DNA of 64,000 nucleotides from Polynucleobacter sphagniphilus. GTDB lineage: Bacteria > Pseudomonadota > Gammaproteobacteria > Burkholderiales > Burkholderiaceae. Positions 36,041 to 44,887 of this stretch are shown piece by piece. The stretch is taken from assembly GCF_001953355.1 (NCBI RefSeq), contig NZ_MPIY01000003.1, positions 1-64,000 of the forward strand, read 5' to 3'. The position numbers were made by a program, and so were the translations under genes. The notes under the pieces were generated by a model. The model saw only the letters and a list, made by a program, of their open reading frames with translations. It searched no databases and was not told where the DNA came from. How positions within the stretch are numbered: position 1 is the first letter of the stretch; every line of letters begins with the position of its first letter.

Positions 36041-36468
36041 AGCCACGACATAAGCGGGCGCTATTAATTTTAGGTGCCTTAGGCGCATTGGCAATTGCCG
36101 CCGTTCTGATATTAAATGCCCTCAACAGTAATATCGCCTTGTATGTCACTCCTAGTGAGGTGGCTGCTGGCAAGGCGCCGCAAGGTCAAGCCTTTCGGAT
36201 TGGTGGTCTGGTAAAAGCAGGCTCATTAAGGCGCGATGAATTGGTAGTGCACTTTGTGATTACTGACCTGGTGAAAGAAATCCCTGTTTCTTATAAAGGC
36301 ATCCTGCCTGATTTATTTAAAGAAGGTAAGGGAGCGGTTGTTCAGGGTAAGCTTGATGCGGATGGTCAGTTTGTGGCAACTGAAGTGCTGGCTAAACATG
36401 ATGAGAATTACATGCCTCCAGAGGCAAAACATGCCTTAGAGCAAGCCCAGAAGAATGGAGCTAAATAA
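36037..36468 (+). CDS. ccmE: Periplasmic haem chaperone CcmE
   Basis: This 143-residue protein has an N-terminal membrane anchor (about 8-29) and an OB-fold. The covalent haem site is His121 in [11 protein letters not shown], with Tyr125 as the distal ligand, so it is the classical HxxxY form rather than the CxxxY variant. It starts inside the end of ccmD and its last base overlaps ccmF. Confidence 0.96.
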   Translation: MKPRHKRALLILGALGALAIAAVLILNALNSNIALYVTPSEVAAGKAPQGQAFRIGGLVKAGSLRRDELVVHFVITDLVKEIPVSYKGILPDLFKEGKGAVVQGKLDADGQFVATEVLAKHDENYMPPEAKHALEQAQKNGAK

Positions 36469-38390
36469 TGTGGCAACTCACCATTCCTGAGATTGGTCAT
36501 TTCGCCTTAATTCTTGCGCTCGGGGTTTCTCTCATTCAGGGAATTATTCCTTTGGTTGGCGCACAGCAAGGACGTCAAGAGTGGCTCATGCTCGCAAGGC
36601 CAGCCACTCAGATTTCATTTGCTTTATTGGCGATTGCATTTGGAGTGTTGACTTGGTCTTTTTATGTCAATGACTTCTCAGTGCTTTATGTGGCCGAGCA
36701 TTCCAATGCTTTGTTACCTACCGTTTATCGAATTGGTGCGGTCTGGGGCGGTCACGAAGGTTCGCTTCTGCTGTGGATTTTCTTGCTGACTGGCTGGGCT
36801 TTTGCGGTTGCACAACTATCAAAAACCTTAGATGAGTTCATGATCGCGCGCGTACTGAGTGTATTGGGCCTGATTGCATCGGGTTTGCTATTGTTTGTAT
36901 TAGCTACTTCAAACCCCTTTGAGCGTTTATTACCAGCAGCACAAGATGGACGTTCTTTAAATCCACTTTTGCAAGACCCTGGTTTGGTATTTCACCCACC
37001 CATGCTGTATATGGGCTATGTTGGTTTTTCAGTAGCCTTTGCCTTTGCAATTGCCTCTTTGCTCTCTGGAAAATTAGATGCAGCATGGGCGCGTTGGTCG
37101 CGCCCTTGGACCACTACAGCGTGGATCTTCCTAACCCTTGGAATTGCTTTAGGTTCTTGGTGGGCGTATTACGAATTGGGTTGGGGCGGTTGGTGGTTCT
37201 GGGATCCAGTGGAGAATGCCTCTTTTATGCCTTGGTTAATTGGCACCGCCTTACTCCATTCTTTAGCGGTCACTGAAAAGCGCGGCGGCTTTAAAAATTG
37301 GACTGTGTTATTGGCCATCATCGCGTTCTCAATGTCATTACTGGGAACTTTCTTGGTGCGCTCAGGAGTATTGACCTCAGTTCATGCCTTTGCTACGGAC
37401 CCTCGTCGTGGCATCTTTATTTTGATTTTGCTTACTCTGGTAGTGGGCTCTTCTTTGCTGCTCTACGCGCTGCGCGCACCAAAGAGCACTCTTGGTGGTG
37501 CATTTGCATTAATGTCTCGCGAGACCTTTATTTTGTTAGGCAATGTCTTCTTGGTCGTTGCTTCCGGTTCAGTGTTGCTCGGAACGCTTTACCCCTTGCT
37601 AATTGATTCATTAAATTTAGGCAAGATTTCGGTTGGCCCTCCATACTTTAATGCGGTGTTTGTACCCATCATGATTCCGGTGCTATTCCTATTGGCAGTT
37701 GGTCCATGGGCGAATTGGAAGAGTACCAGCTTAAATCAGCTTGTAAAACGTTTGTGGGGCGCAGCGGTCGTAGCGTTTGTTGCGGCGATCTTGATTCCCC
37801 GCATGATGGGCGAATTCACCCTGTTGACTGGTTTGGGTTTCTTGCTGTCTTTTTGGATTATTGCTTCCGGTGTGTTGCAGATTGTTCGTCAAGTCAGGGT
37901 TGGTAAACCTACCGGTTCCTTTATTGGTATGCAGTTGGGTCACATTGGTATTGCTGTATTTGTGATTGGCGTCACGATGGTCGGTGCATATCAAGAGGAA
38001 AAAGATGTGCGTATGGCGCCGAATGATACTGTGATGGTTGGTGGTTATCAGATTCGTTTGATCGATGTGGGGCCAGCCCAAGGACCAAACTACCAAGCAA
38101 CTCGCGGCAACTTTGAGGTAGGCCGTCATGGCAATGTAGAGCGAATTTTATCCCCTGAAAAACGGAACTATGACTCTTCGGCAATGCCGATGACTGAGGC
38201 GGCGATTGATGCTGGGTTCACGAGGGATATTTACGTTTCCTTGGGTGAGCCCTTAGATAATCATGCTTGGGCTGTCCGGGTGTACTACAAACCATTTGTT
38301 GACTGGATCTGGGGCGGTTGTTTATTAATGGCCCTAGGTGGATTGTTTGCGGTAATGGATAAGCGTTATCGCTTACGTATCAAGAATTAA
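36468..38390 (+). CDS. ccmF: Haem lyase subunit CcmF
   Basis: The 640-residue membrane protein has about fifteen helices and the haem motif GWGGWWFWDPVENASFMPW near residues 236-254. It also has conserved His residues in YRIGAVWGGHEGSLLLW and LVFHPPMLYMGY. With CcmH/I it attaches haem to apocytochrome CXXCH motifs. Length is normal. Confidence 0.96.
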   Translation: MWQLTIPEIGHFALILALGVSLIQGIIPLVGAQQGRQEWLMLARPATQISFALLAIAFGVLTWSFYVNDFSVLYVAEHSNALLPTVYRIGAVWGGHEGSLLLWIFLLTGWAFAVAQLSKTLDEFMIARVLSVLGLIASGLLLFVLATSNPFERLLPAAQDGRSLNPLLQDPGLVFHPPMLYMGYVGFSVAFAFAIASLLSGKLDAAWARWSRPWTTTAWIFLTLGIALGSWWAYYELGWGGWWFWDPVENASFMPWLIGTALLHSLAVTEKRGGFKNWTVLLAIIAFSMSLLGTFLVRSGVLTSVHAFATDPRRGIFILILLTLVVGSSLLLYALRAPKSTLGGAFALMSRETFILLGNVFLVVASGSVLLGTLYPLLIDSLNLGKISVGPPYFNAVFVPIMIPVLFLLAVGPWANWKSTSLNQLVKRLWGAAVVAFVAAILIPRMMGEFTLLTGLGFLLSFWIIASGVLQIVRQVRVGKPTGSFIGMQLGHIGIAVFVIGVTMVGAYQEEKDVRMAPNDTVMVGGYQIRLIDVGPAQGPNYQATRGNFEVGRHGNVERILSPEKRNYDSSAMPMTEAAIDAGFTRDIYVSLGEPLDNHAWAVRVYYKPFVDWIWGGCLLMALGGLFAVMDKRYRLRIKN

Positions 38391-38411
38391 TTTAAAAATA
38401 ATCGATCAGGC

Positions 38412-38942
38412 ATGAAGGCAAAGTTCATTATTCCCTTGATCCTATTTGTGGTTTTAATAGGGTTCTTACTGGTTGGATTAAATAGGGATCCGCATGAGGT
38501 CCCATCCCCATTAATTAATAAGCCAGCCCCTGCTTTTAATGTTCCTCAGCTGGCTAAGCCCACTGTATCTTTCTCTCCAGAGCAAATGAAGGGTCAGGTA
38601 TGGATCTTGAATGTATGGGCCTCTTGGTGCATTGCTTGTAGAGAAGAGCATCCGATGTTGATAGAGCTTGGAAAAGCTAATGTGGCGCCATTAATTGGCT
38701 TGGATTACAAGGATAAGCGCCCTGATGCAATTGCAATGTTAGCGGAGCGAGGCAATCCATATCTACTTTCAGCCTTTGATGCAGATGGTCGTGTTGGCAT
38801 TAATTATGGGGTTTATGGTGTGCCTGAAACCTACATCATCGACAAGGCAGGGGTGATTCGCTTCAAACAAATTGGACCAATTACTCCCGAGATATTGGAG
38901 AAGTTGATTTATCCAACCATCGCTAAATTGAAAAGCGAATAA
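38412..38942 (+). CDS. ccmG: Thiol:disulfide interchange protein CcmG/DsbE
   Basis: This 176-residue membrane-anchored thioredoxin has the active site WCIAC (Cys73, Cys76) and the cis-Pro region GVYGVPETYIID. It keeps apocytochrome thiols reduced for haem attachment. The dipeptide between the cysteines lacks the usual Pro (Ile-Ala here). It lies four bases before ccmH. Confidence 0.94.
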   Translation: MKAKFIIPLILFVVLIGFLLVGLNRDPHEVPSPLINKPAPAFNVPQLAKPTVSFSPEQMKGQVWILNVWASWCIACREEHPMLIELGKANVAPLIGLDYKDKRPDAIAMLAERGNPYLLSAFDADGRVGINYGVYGVPETYIIDKAGVIRFKQIGPITPEILEKLIYPTIAKLKSE

Positions 38943-38945
38943 GTA

Positions 38946-39407
38946 ATGATCAAACAATTACTAATTTCGATCTTCATCTGCAGTGTAGCCAGCGCATCTC
39001 TAGCGAATGAAGCAGCTCCTCTGGCGCAAGATCCGATAGTCGAGCAGCGTCTGATTGCTATTTCAGAAGAAATGCGTTGTTTGGTATGTCAGAATGAATC
39101 GCTTGCCGGATCACGCTCTGATTTGGCGCAAGATTTGCGCAGGGAAATTCGTGAGCAAATACAACAGGGTAAATCGGATCAGCAGATCAGGGAATTTATG
39201 GTTGAGCGCTATGGTGACTTTGTGCTCTACCGCCCACCAGTCAAACCGCTCACTTGGGTGCTCTGGGTCGGGCCTTTTGTATTGTTGCTTGGTGGTTTGA
39301 TTGCCCTTTTGTTATACGTACGTCGCAGAAAGACTGCGGCCCCTAAAATATCGCTTTCTGATGTTGATAACCAACGCATTGATGAACTATTGCGGGAAGA
39401 AAAATGA
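38946..39407 (+). CDS. ccmH: Cytochrome c maturation protein CcmH
   Basis: The 153-residue protein has a signal peptide (about 1-20), the redox motif RCLVCQN (Cys45, Cys48) with SLAGSRSDLA, and one membrane helix (about 100-122). It corresponds to the short CcmH form, with CcmI separate. Its stop overlaps ccmI by four bases. Confidence 0.95.
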   Translation: MIKQLLISIFICSVASASLANEAAPLAQDPIVEQRLIAISEEMRCLVCQNESLAGSRSDLAQDLRREIREQIQQGKSDQQIREFMVERYGDFVLYRPPVKPLTWVLWVGPFVLLLGGLIALLLYVRRRKTAAPKISLSDVDNQRIDELLREEK

Positions 39408-40597
39408 TTCCTTTTTATATTGCCGCTGCAGCACTAACCTCCTTAGTTTTATTGTGGTTATTTCATCCCTATCTATGGAAATTAAAAAGTTCACGCGCTA
39501 CTCGGCAGCAATTAAATGCTGCTATATATCGTGATGAGCTTTCAAAATTAGAGGCGGATCAAAAAGAGGGGCTGATCGATCAAGATACATACAGCCTGGC
39601 GCTTGCTGAGATTCGTCAGCGCCTGCATCAGGATACTGTCGAGGTAGAGAAAGTGTTGGTCTTACACTCGCCTAAAAAGACCATGATTGCAATTGGTTTA
39701 TTTATTCCTTTATTTGCAGTCTTAATGTATTGGTGGCTTGGGAGTGCACAGCAAATAGCCCAAGTATCCAATCGGCCACAAATGAGTCAACAAGATGTTG
39801 AAAAAATGGTGTCAGCACTCTCTGTGAAGATGGAGCAAAACCCCGGCGATCTAAAAGGCTGGGTCATTTTGGCTCGCTCTTATAAAGCATTGGGACGTAT
39901 TGGGGATTCTGAAAAAGCGTTTGAACGTGCAGGCGCTTACATTGATAATGATCCGCAATTATTAGCCGACTATGCTGATGTGGCTGCCAATAATGCGAAT
40001 GGAAATTTTACTGGCAAGCCGCAAGCTTTGATTAATAAAGCCCTCAAACTTGATCCCAATAATATGATGGCGCTGTGGCTGGCAGGCGCGGCGGCTTTTA
40101 GTAAGAATGATTTTCGTGGGGCAGTTCAATTTTGGGAGCATCTAGTTCAGAGGTTCCCACCGAATTCTGAGGATGCAAAAATTATTGAGAGCTCGATTGC
40201 CGAGGCTCGCGATAAAGGACATTTACCGGGTGCTGCCAAGCAGGCTTCATCAAGCAGTCAAAGTGTGAGTGGAATCGTGGAGTTAAAGGCTGATCTGAAA
40301 TCAAAAGTGAAGCCTGATTATGTTGTCATGGTAATTGCAAAGGCACTTGGCGTCAGAATGCCTGTTGCTATTATGCAGGCGCACGCTTCAGAGCTGCCCT
40401 TGCAATTTGTTTTAAATGATTCTTTGGCGATGACTCCTAGCGCTTTGATTTCCAATTTAAAAGAGGTCACGCTTGAGGTCAGGATCTCCAAGACTGGGCA
40501 GGCAATGCCAGAGCCAGGAGATCTTTATTCGACGACGCAGACTGTTAAAGTAGGGGCAAAGAATCTAAAAGTATTGGTAGACCAGATTCGACCGTAG
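39404..40597 (+). CDS. ccmI: Cytochrome c maturation protein CcmI
   Basis: This 397-residue protein has two membrane helices (about 2-22 and 90-110) flanking a cytoplasmic loop. TPR repeats follow (about 130-275, with GWVILARSYKALGRIGDSEKAFERA), then a C-terminal beta-rich domain. It binds apocytochromes and presents them to CcmF/H. It is the last gene of the ccm operon; only a weak AT-rich hairpin follows at about 40600-40616. Confidence 0.93.
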   Translation: MIPFYIAAAALTSLVLLWLFHPYLWKLKSSRATRQQLNAAIYRDELSKLEADQKEGLIDQDTYSLALAEIRQRLHQDTVEVEKVLVLHSPKKTMIAIGLFIPLFAVLMYWWLGSAQQIAQVSNRPQMSQQDVEKMVSALSVKMEQNPGDLKGWVILARSYKALGRIGDSEKAFERAGAYIDNDPQLLADYADVAANNANGNFTGKPQALINKALKLDPNNMMALWLAGAAAFSKNDFRGAVQFWEHLVQRFPPNSEDAKIIESSIAEARDKGHLPGAAKQASSSSQSVSGIVELKADLKSKVKPDYVVMVIAKALGVRMPVAIMQAHASELPLQFVLNDSLAMTPSALISNLKEVTLEVRISKTGQAMPEPGDLYSTTQTVKVGAKNLKVLVDQIRP

Positions 40598-40632
40598 AGA
40601 TTTCTTTTTTAGAAATTCCCTAAGCGCAACTG

Positions 40633-41394
40633 CTACCCTCTCCCAACAAAAGGCATATTAGTTGCCATAATTGTCATTGAAAGAATATTGCTTTCTAGGG
40701 GTAGCTGAGCCATGTGCAAGACTGCTTCCCCTACATGATTGACATCCATGCGAGGCTCTACCTTGATGGAGTGATCTGCCTGCAAAATACCAGCTGCCAT
40801 ACGCTCAGTCATTTCAGTGGCGGCATTACCAATATCAATTTGCCCGCAGGCAATATTGAAAGGTCGCCCGTCTAAGGCAATGGATTTCGTTAAACCGCTG
40901 ATAGCATGTTTGGTTGCAGTATAAGGAGCCGAGAAAGGGCGTGGTGCTGAAGCTGAAATCGATCCATTATTGATGATGCGGCCACCTTGGGGTGTTTGGT
41001 CTTTCATCATGCGAATTGCTGCTTGGGAGCATAAAAAGGCTCCCGTCAGATTGGCATTGACTACGCTAGTCCATTGCTCGTAGCTTAAATCTTCCATGGG
41101 AATGGCTGGGGCGCCCATGCCAGCGTTATTAAAAAGTACATCAATGCGTCCAAACTTCACTTTTAGGGATTCAAAAAGATGTTTTACATCCCCAGGCTTG
41201 CCAACATCACAGCCGACTGCTAAGCAGTTTTCGCTGTTACCGCCGATATCTGTAATGGCCTTTTCTAGCTTGTCTAGAGTGCGACCAGTAAGAACCACTT
41301 GATACCCTCCTTGAAGCAGTGCTTTGGCTGCAGCCTTACCAATTCCGGTGCCTGCGCCTGTGATGAGGGCAACTCTATTTTGTGCTGTAGTCAT
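40633..41394 (-). CDS. SDR family oxidoreductase
   Basis: This 253-residue short-chain dehydrogenase has the cofactor motif [19 protein letters not shown] (LFNNAGMG), and a catalytic Ser in NNGSISA with YTATK as the Tyr-x3-Lys. It uses NAD(P)H; the substrate is unknown. It is convergent with the ccm operon and divergent from the TAXI gene. Confidence 0.88.
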   Translation of the reverse strand: MTTAQNRVALITGAGTGIGKAAAKALLQGGYQVVLTGRTLDKLEKAITDIGGNSENCLAVGCDVGKPGDVKHLFESLKVKFGRIDVLFNNAGMGAPAIPMEDLSYEQWTSVVNANLTGAFLCSQAAIRMMKDQTPQGGRIINNGSISASAPRPFSAPYTATKHAISGLTKSIALDGRPFNIACGQIDIGNAATEMTERMAAGILQADHSIKVEPRMDVNHVGEAVLHMAQLPLESNILSMTIMATNMPFVGRG

Positions 41395-41505
41395 TGATAT
41401 CGCCAGAAGAGCCTAAAAAGCATTATCTTATCTTGATTTTGTGCCTCCTTTTGAATCGAGATCTGATCTGATGAAGCGGGCATAATTAAAAGAAAAAGAG
41501 ACCTT

Positions 41506-42843
41506 ATGAACATGATTCGACGCTATCGACGTAATCCTATTGCCATTGGAGTGGCGATCTTGGTATTGATTGGCTTATTGTTTAGTGCTTTGTGGATCAT
41601 GATTCCACCACCCAAGAAGATTGAAATTGCTACGGGCTTTCCAACTGGGCTGTACTACCACTTTGGCGAACGACTGAAGCAAGAATTAGCCAAAGAAAGT
41701 GTCGAGCTCAAAGTGCGCTCGACAGGCGGCACCTTAGATAATTTAAAACTTTTAAGTGACCCAAAGTCAAAAGTTGATTTTGCATTGATTCAGGGTGGGG
41801 TAGCAGACGTAGCCCAGTACCCGCATTTAGTTTCTATTGCAGGTATGTTTTATGAGCCTATGTGGGTTTGGTATAGGCCATCGTCTTTCGCTCAGGAAAA
41901 AGGCGAATTAAGTGTCTTAAGTCAGCTAAAAGGAAAGCGTGTTTCTATAGGTAATATCGGGAGTGGTACTCTGGTATTGAGTAATGCATTGCTTCATGAG
42001 GGTGGGCTTGAAAAAAGTGATTTTCATGCGGAGATGCTAAACCCTGAAAAAGCCCTAGAGCAATTCAAGAGGGGGGAGCTCGATGTGGTGATATTGGTTA
42101 GCGCTGCCGAGGCGCCCTTGCTGCAAGAGTTTTACAAAGTCCCAGGCATTCGTCTGATGAGCTTTGATCAGGCTGAGGCTTATTCAAGGCGCTTGCCTTA
42201 TTTAGCCCGAGTCAATGTGCCTCGCGGCTTATTAAGTATTGAGCATGATCTTCCAAGTCGAGATATCACAGTGCTTGCTCCTACGGCTACTTTAGTGGGG
42301 CATGATGATATGAGTCCGGCTTTGGTCACGCTTTTGTTAAGCAATACCTACGATATTCTCAAAACATATTCGCATTTACAAAAAGCACATCAATTCCCTT
42401 CCGGTGAAAACTTGGATTTTCCATTACAGGCTGATGCAGAAATTTACCTCAATGATGGTCCCTCATTCTTGCATCGTCATTTGCCATTCTGGACTGCAGT
42501 TTGGGTGGGGCGTTTTGTCAAAATTGTTATTCCTCTTTTGGTTATTTTGATCCCCGTATTTACCTATGTGCCTGCAATCAAAAATTTTGCTTTACGTCTA
42601 AAGCTTTCTAGAGTGTACGAAGAGCTTAAGGCGGTTGAAAAAAATGCTAGCAATCTGAATATGGAAATTGAGAACTATCAAAAAATTGCTGACATTGAGC
42701 GTCGTGTTGACAATATCAAGGTATCTGCCTTAGATGCCAAAGAGCTCTATGACTTAAAGGGGCATGTTGCCAATGTCCGTGTCAGACTCAATTTATATAG
42801 CGCAGCGAATCAAACGCCTGCTATGTTTAAAAACGATGAATAG
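41506..42843 (+). CDS. Membrane-anchored TAXI-family solute-binding protein
   Basis: The 445-residue protein has an N-terminal membrane helix (about 13-33), then the TAXI binding domain (IEIATGFPTGLYYHFGERLKQEL and SIGNIGSGTLVLSNALL). A second membrane helix (about 337-358) follows, and then a cytoplasmic tail of about 85 residues, Glu/Lys/Asn-rich and predicted coiled coil. TAXI proteins normally deliver substrate to a TRAP permease, but no permease gene is near. Being fixed in the membrane at both ends, it may act as a sensor or as the partner of a distant permease. Confidence 0.85.
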   Translation: MNMIRRYRRNPIAIGVAILVLIGLLFSALWIMIPPPKKIEIATGFPTGLYYHFGERLKQELAKESVELKVRSTGGTLDNLKLLSDPKSKVDFALIQGGVADVAQYPHLVSIAGMFYEPMWVWYRPSSFAQEKGELSVLSQLKGKRVSIGNIGSGTLVLSNALLHEGGLEKSDFHAEMLNPEKALEQFKRGELDVVILVSAAEAPLLQEFYKVPGIRLMSFDQAEAYSRRLPYLARVNVPRGLLSIEHDLPSRDITVLAPTATLVGHDDMSPALVTLLLSNTYDILKTYSHLQKAHQFPSGENLDFPLQADAEIYLNDGPSFLHRHLPFWTAVWVGRFVKIVIPLLVILIPVFTYVPAIKNFALRLKLSRVYEELKAVEKNASNLNMEIENYQKIADIERRVDNIKVSALDAKELYDLKGHVANVRVRLNLYSAANQTPAMFKNDE

Positions 42844-42884
42844 GCGCTTATTGAAGCCCTTACTGATTGCCCTAAAATAAGCCC

Positions 42885-43640
42885 ATGACTATCGCAAACT
42901 TAGCGCCTCTCTTGACTCCAGTTGGCGAGATCATTCCCTCCTTAAAAAGCCAGGGCTATGTAATCATCGGCGCTGATAGTGTCGCGCAAATAACACATAC
43001 CTCTCTAGCCGATCTCCAAAGTCTTGCAGTTACCTGGGAAGGTATGCCCCGTGACCCTTATTTACGAGATGGTGGGCGTTACCGTTATCGTCGCCATGGA
43101 AGTTATGAGGTTAAGAGTGGCGTTTTACAGAGGGTGCCACATCGAGCCCATTGGCAGTCTGTTTCTTATAATGCCCTGCATGGTGGGATAGAGCGGTGGT
43201 TCGATCCCATCTCGCCTGATGTCGAAAATAATTCGGCCTGGCAATCTCTATTATTGGGAATGGCTCATCTCTTGAGCAGTCTTAAGCCAGTAAATACGTG
43301 GTTTATCGAGGCCCATCAATTTCGGATAGATACAACCGATGGAATCGGTAGGCCAACTCCAGAGGGGGCTCATCGCGATGGCGTTGATTTTGTAGCAGTA
43401 TTTTTGCTTGATCGAGTCAATATTAAGGGTGGCGAAACTCGTATCTTTGAATCTGCTGGATCAGCTGGCTTACGTTTTACCTTAACTGAACCTTGGTCTT
43501 TATTGTTAATGAATGACGAACGCATGATTCATGAGTCCACGCCAATTCAGCCAATTGGGGATTATGGACACCGAGACACCTTGGTGCTTACTTTTAGATC
43601 CAACGGTTTTCAAGATTCACCCAAGAGTAGCCAGCAATAA
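42885..43640 (+). CDS. 2OG-Fe(II) dioxygenase family protein
   Basis: This 251-residue protein matches the 2OG-Fe dioxygenase family that includes L-isoleucine 4-hydroxylase (PF10014 type). The iron ligands are probably His and Asp in AHRDGVDFVAVF and the later His in NDERMIHES, with the 2-oxoglutarate Arg in LTFRSNG. It likely hydroxylates an amino acid or another small substrate. It lies five bases before an MFS transporter, which in turn is coupled to ccoI, so all may share one transcript. Confidence 0.82.
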   Translation: MTIANLAPLLTPVGEIIPSLKSQGYVIIGADSVAQITHTSLADLQSLAVTWEGMPRDPYLRDGGRYRYRRHGSYEVKSGVLQRVPHRAHWQSVSYNALHGGIERWFDPISPDVENNSAWQSLLLGMAHLLSSLKPVNTWFIEAHQFRIDTTDGIGRPTPEGAHRDGVDFVAVFLLDRVNIKGGETRIFESAGSAGLRFTLTEPWSLLLMNDERMIHESTPIQPIGDYGHRDTLVLTFRSNGFQDSPKSSQQ

Positions 43641-43645
43641 ATACG

Positions 43646-44887
43646 ATGCGTTTTCGCTCTATTGGGTATACCCCTTTTATGCTCCTGGCACAAACCTGTG
43701 GCTTGCTTGGTTTTGGGTGTTATGCAGTAGTTCTCATGCCCTTGCAAGTGGAATGGCAATTAAGTAATTTGCAGTCAGGTTTAATAGCAAGCGCCTTCTT
43801 TTTTGGTTATATGCTGATCGTTCCATTGGCTACCGCACTAACTGATCGGATTGATGCACGCAAGGTCTATCTGCTTGGCGCGCTATCAGCTAGTGCTGGC
43901 TTGCTTGGAATGGGTTTATTTGCAAGTGGCTTTAAAACAGGGCTCTGTTTTATGGTGTTAAATGGGGCTGGTCTAGCGGGCACCTATATGCCGGGATTGA
44001 AAATATTATCCGATCGTATTCAGGCTGGTGAACTAACGCGCCATATTGCCTTTTACACTGCGTTTTTTGGTATTGGTACAGGTATCTCTTATTTAGCATC
44101 CGGCTGGATCTTGCATGGACTGGGTTGGCGTTATGTCTTTGGCTTGATTGCTCTGGGCCCTCTAAGTGCTTTTTTGATCGTTCTTTGCTTTATACCTGCC
44201 CTTACCCATGAAAAATGGAATGGCCCCATACATATTCGTTTGCGCGATATTTTCCCGATTGCTAAATGGCGGGAGGTGTTAAAAGATAAAAATGCAGCTG
44301 GTTTTATATTTGGGTATACCGCCCACTGTATTGAACTCTTTGCATCTCGCAGTTGGATCGTAGCCTTTTTTGGATTTTGCGCTACTGTATCCGGTGATGG
44401 TTTTATTTTTGCTGCTACCACCTTGGCTGGTTTAGTCAATTTCTTTGGCGTTCCTTCCTCTATTCTTGGAAATGAAATGGCCTTACGTATGGGTCGGCAA
44501 AAATGGATCTGCCTAGTGATGCTTGGCAGCGCAGTGATGGGTATCGTTCTCGCCTTATCCACCGGCCAATCTTGGTGGGTGATTGTGGTGCTTGCAATAG
44601 CGCATACTGTTTTCATCATGGCTGATTCTGCAACACTGACTGCTGGCCTGGTGATTAGCGCTCAGGAAAATATCAAAGGCGCTGCAATGGGCCTGCACTC
44701 CCTGATGGGATTTGGTGGCGGTATGCTGGGGCCTGCACTATTTGGTTTTGTATTGGATCTGTCCGCCTCAAAACATTCACAAATCTCTTGGGTATGGGCT
44801 TATTTTTCAGTTGTGATTTGGGGTGTTTTATTTGTTCTCTATGAACGTCGTCATGGTTGGTCAGGTAGGTTGAAAACGAATTCATGA
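43646..44887 (+). CDS. MFS transporter
   Basis: The 413-residue protein has twelve membrane segments and the loop motif TDRIDARKVYLLGAL. It is an inner-membrane secondary transporter of unknown substrate. Tight spacing to the dioxygenase upstream and a four-base overlap (ATGA) with ccoI downstream place it in the same operon. It may import the dioxygenase substrate, export its product, or serve metal supply for the oxidase. Confidence 0.85.
   Translation: MRFRSIGYTPFMLLAQTCGLLGFGCYAVVLMPLQVEWQLSNLQSGLIASAFFFGYMLIVPLATALTDRIDARKVYLLGALSASAGLLGMGLFASGFKTGLCFMVLNGAGLAGTYMPGLKILSDRIQAGELTRHIAFYTAFFGIGTGISYLASGWILHGLGWRYVFGLIALGPLSAFLIVLCFIPALTHEKWNGPIHIRLRDIFPIAKWREVLKDKNAAGFIFGYTAHCIELFASRSWIVAFFGFCATVSGDGFIFAATTLAGLVNFFGVPSSILGNEMALRMGRQKWICLVMLGSAVMGIVLALSTGQSWWVIVVLAIAHTVFIMADSATLTAGLVISAQENIKGAAMGLHSLMGFGGGMLGPALFGFVLDLSASKHSQISWVWAYFSVVIWGVLFVLYERRHGWSGRLKTNS

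Noticed and set aside
41395..41505. Sigma-70 promoter for the TAXI gene from TTGAAT and CATAAT
   Set aside because: The two elements are 24 bases apart, too far for a normal promoter.
44131..44619. Antisense frame (162 codons) inside the MFS gene
   Set aside because: It lies wholly within a clear transporter gene and reads as low-information sequence without family features.
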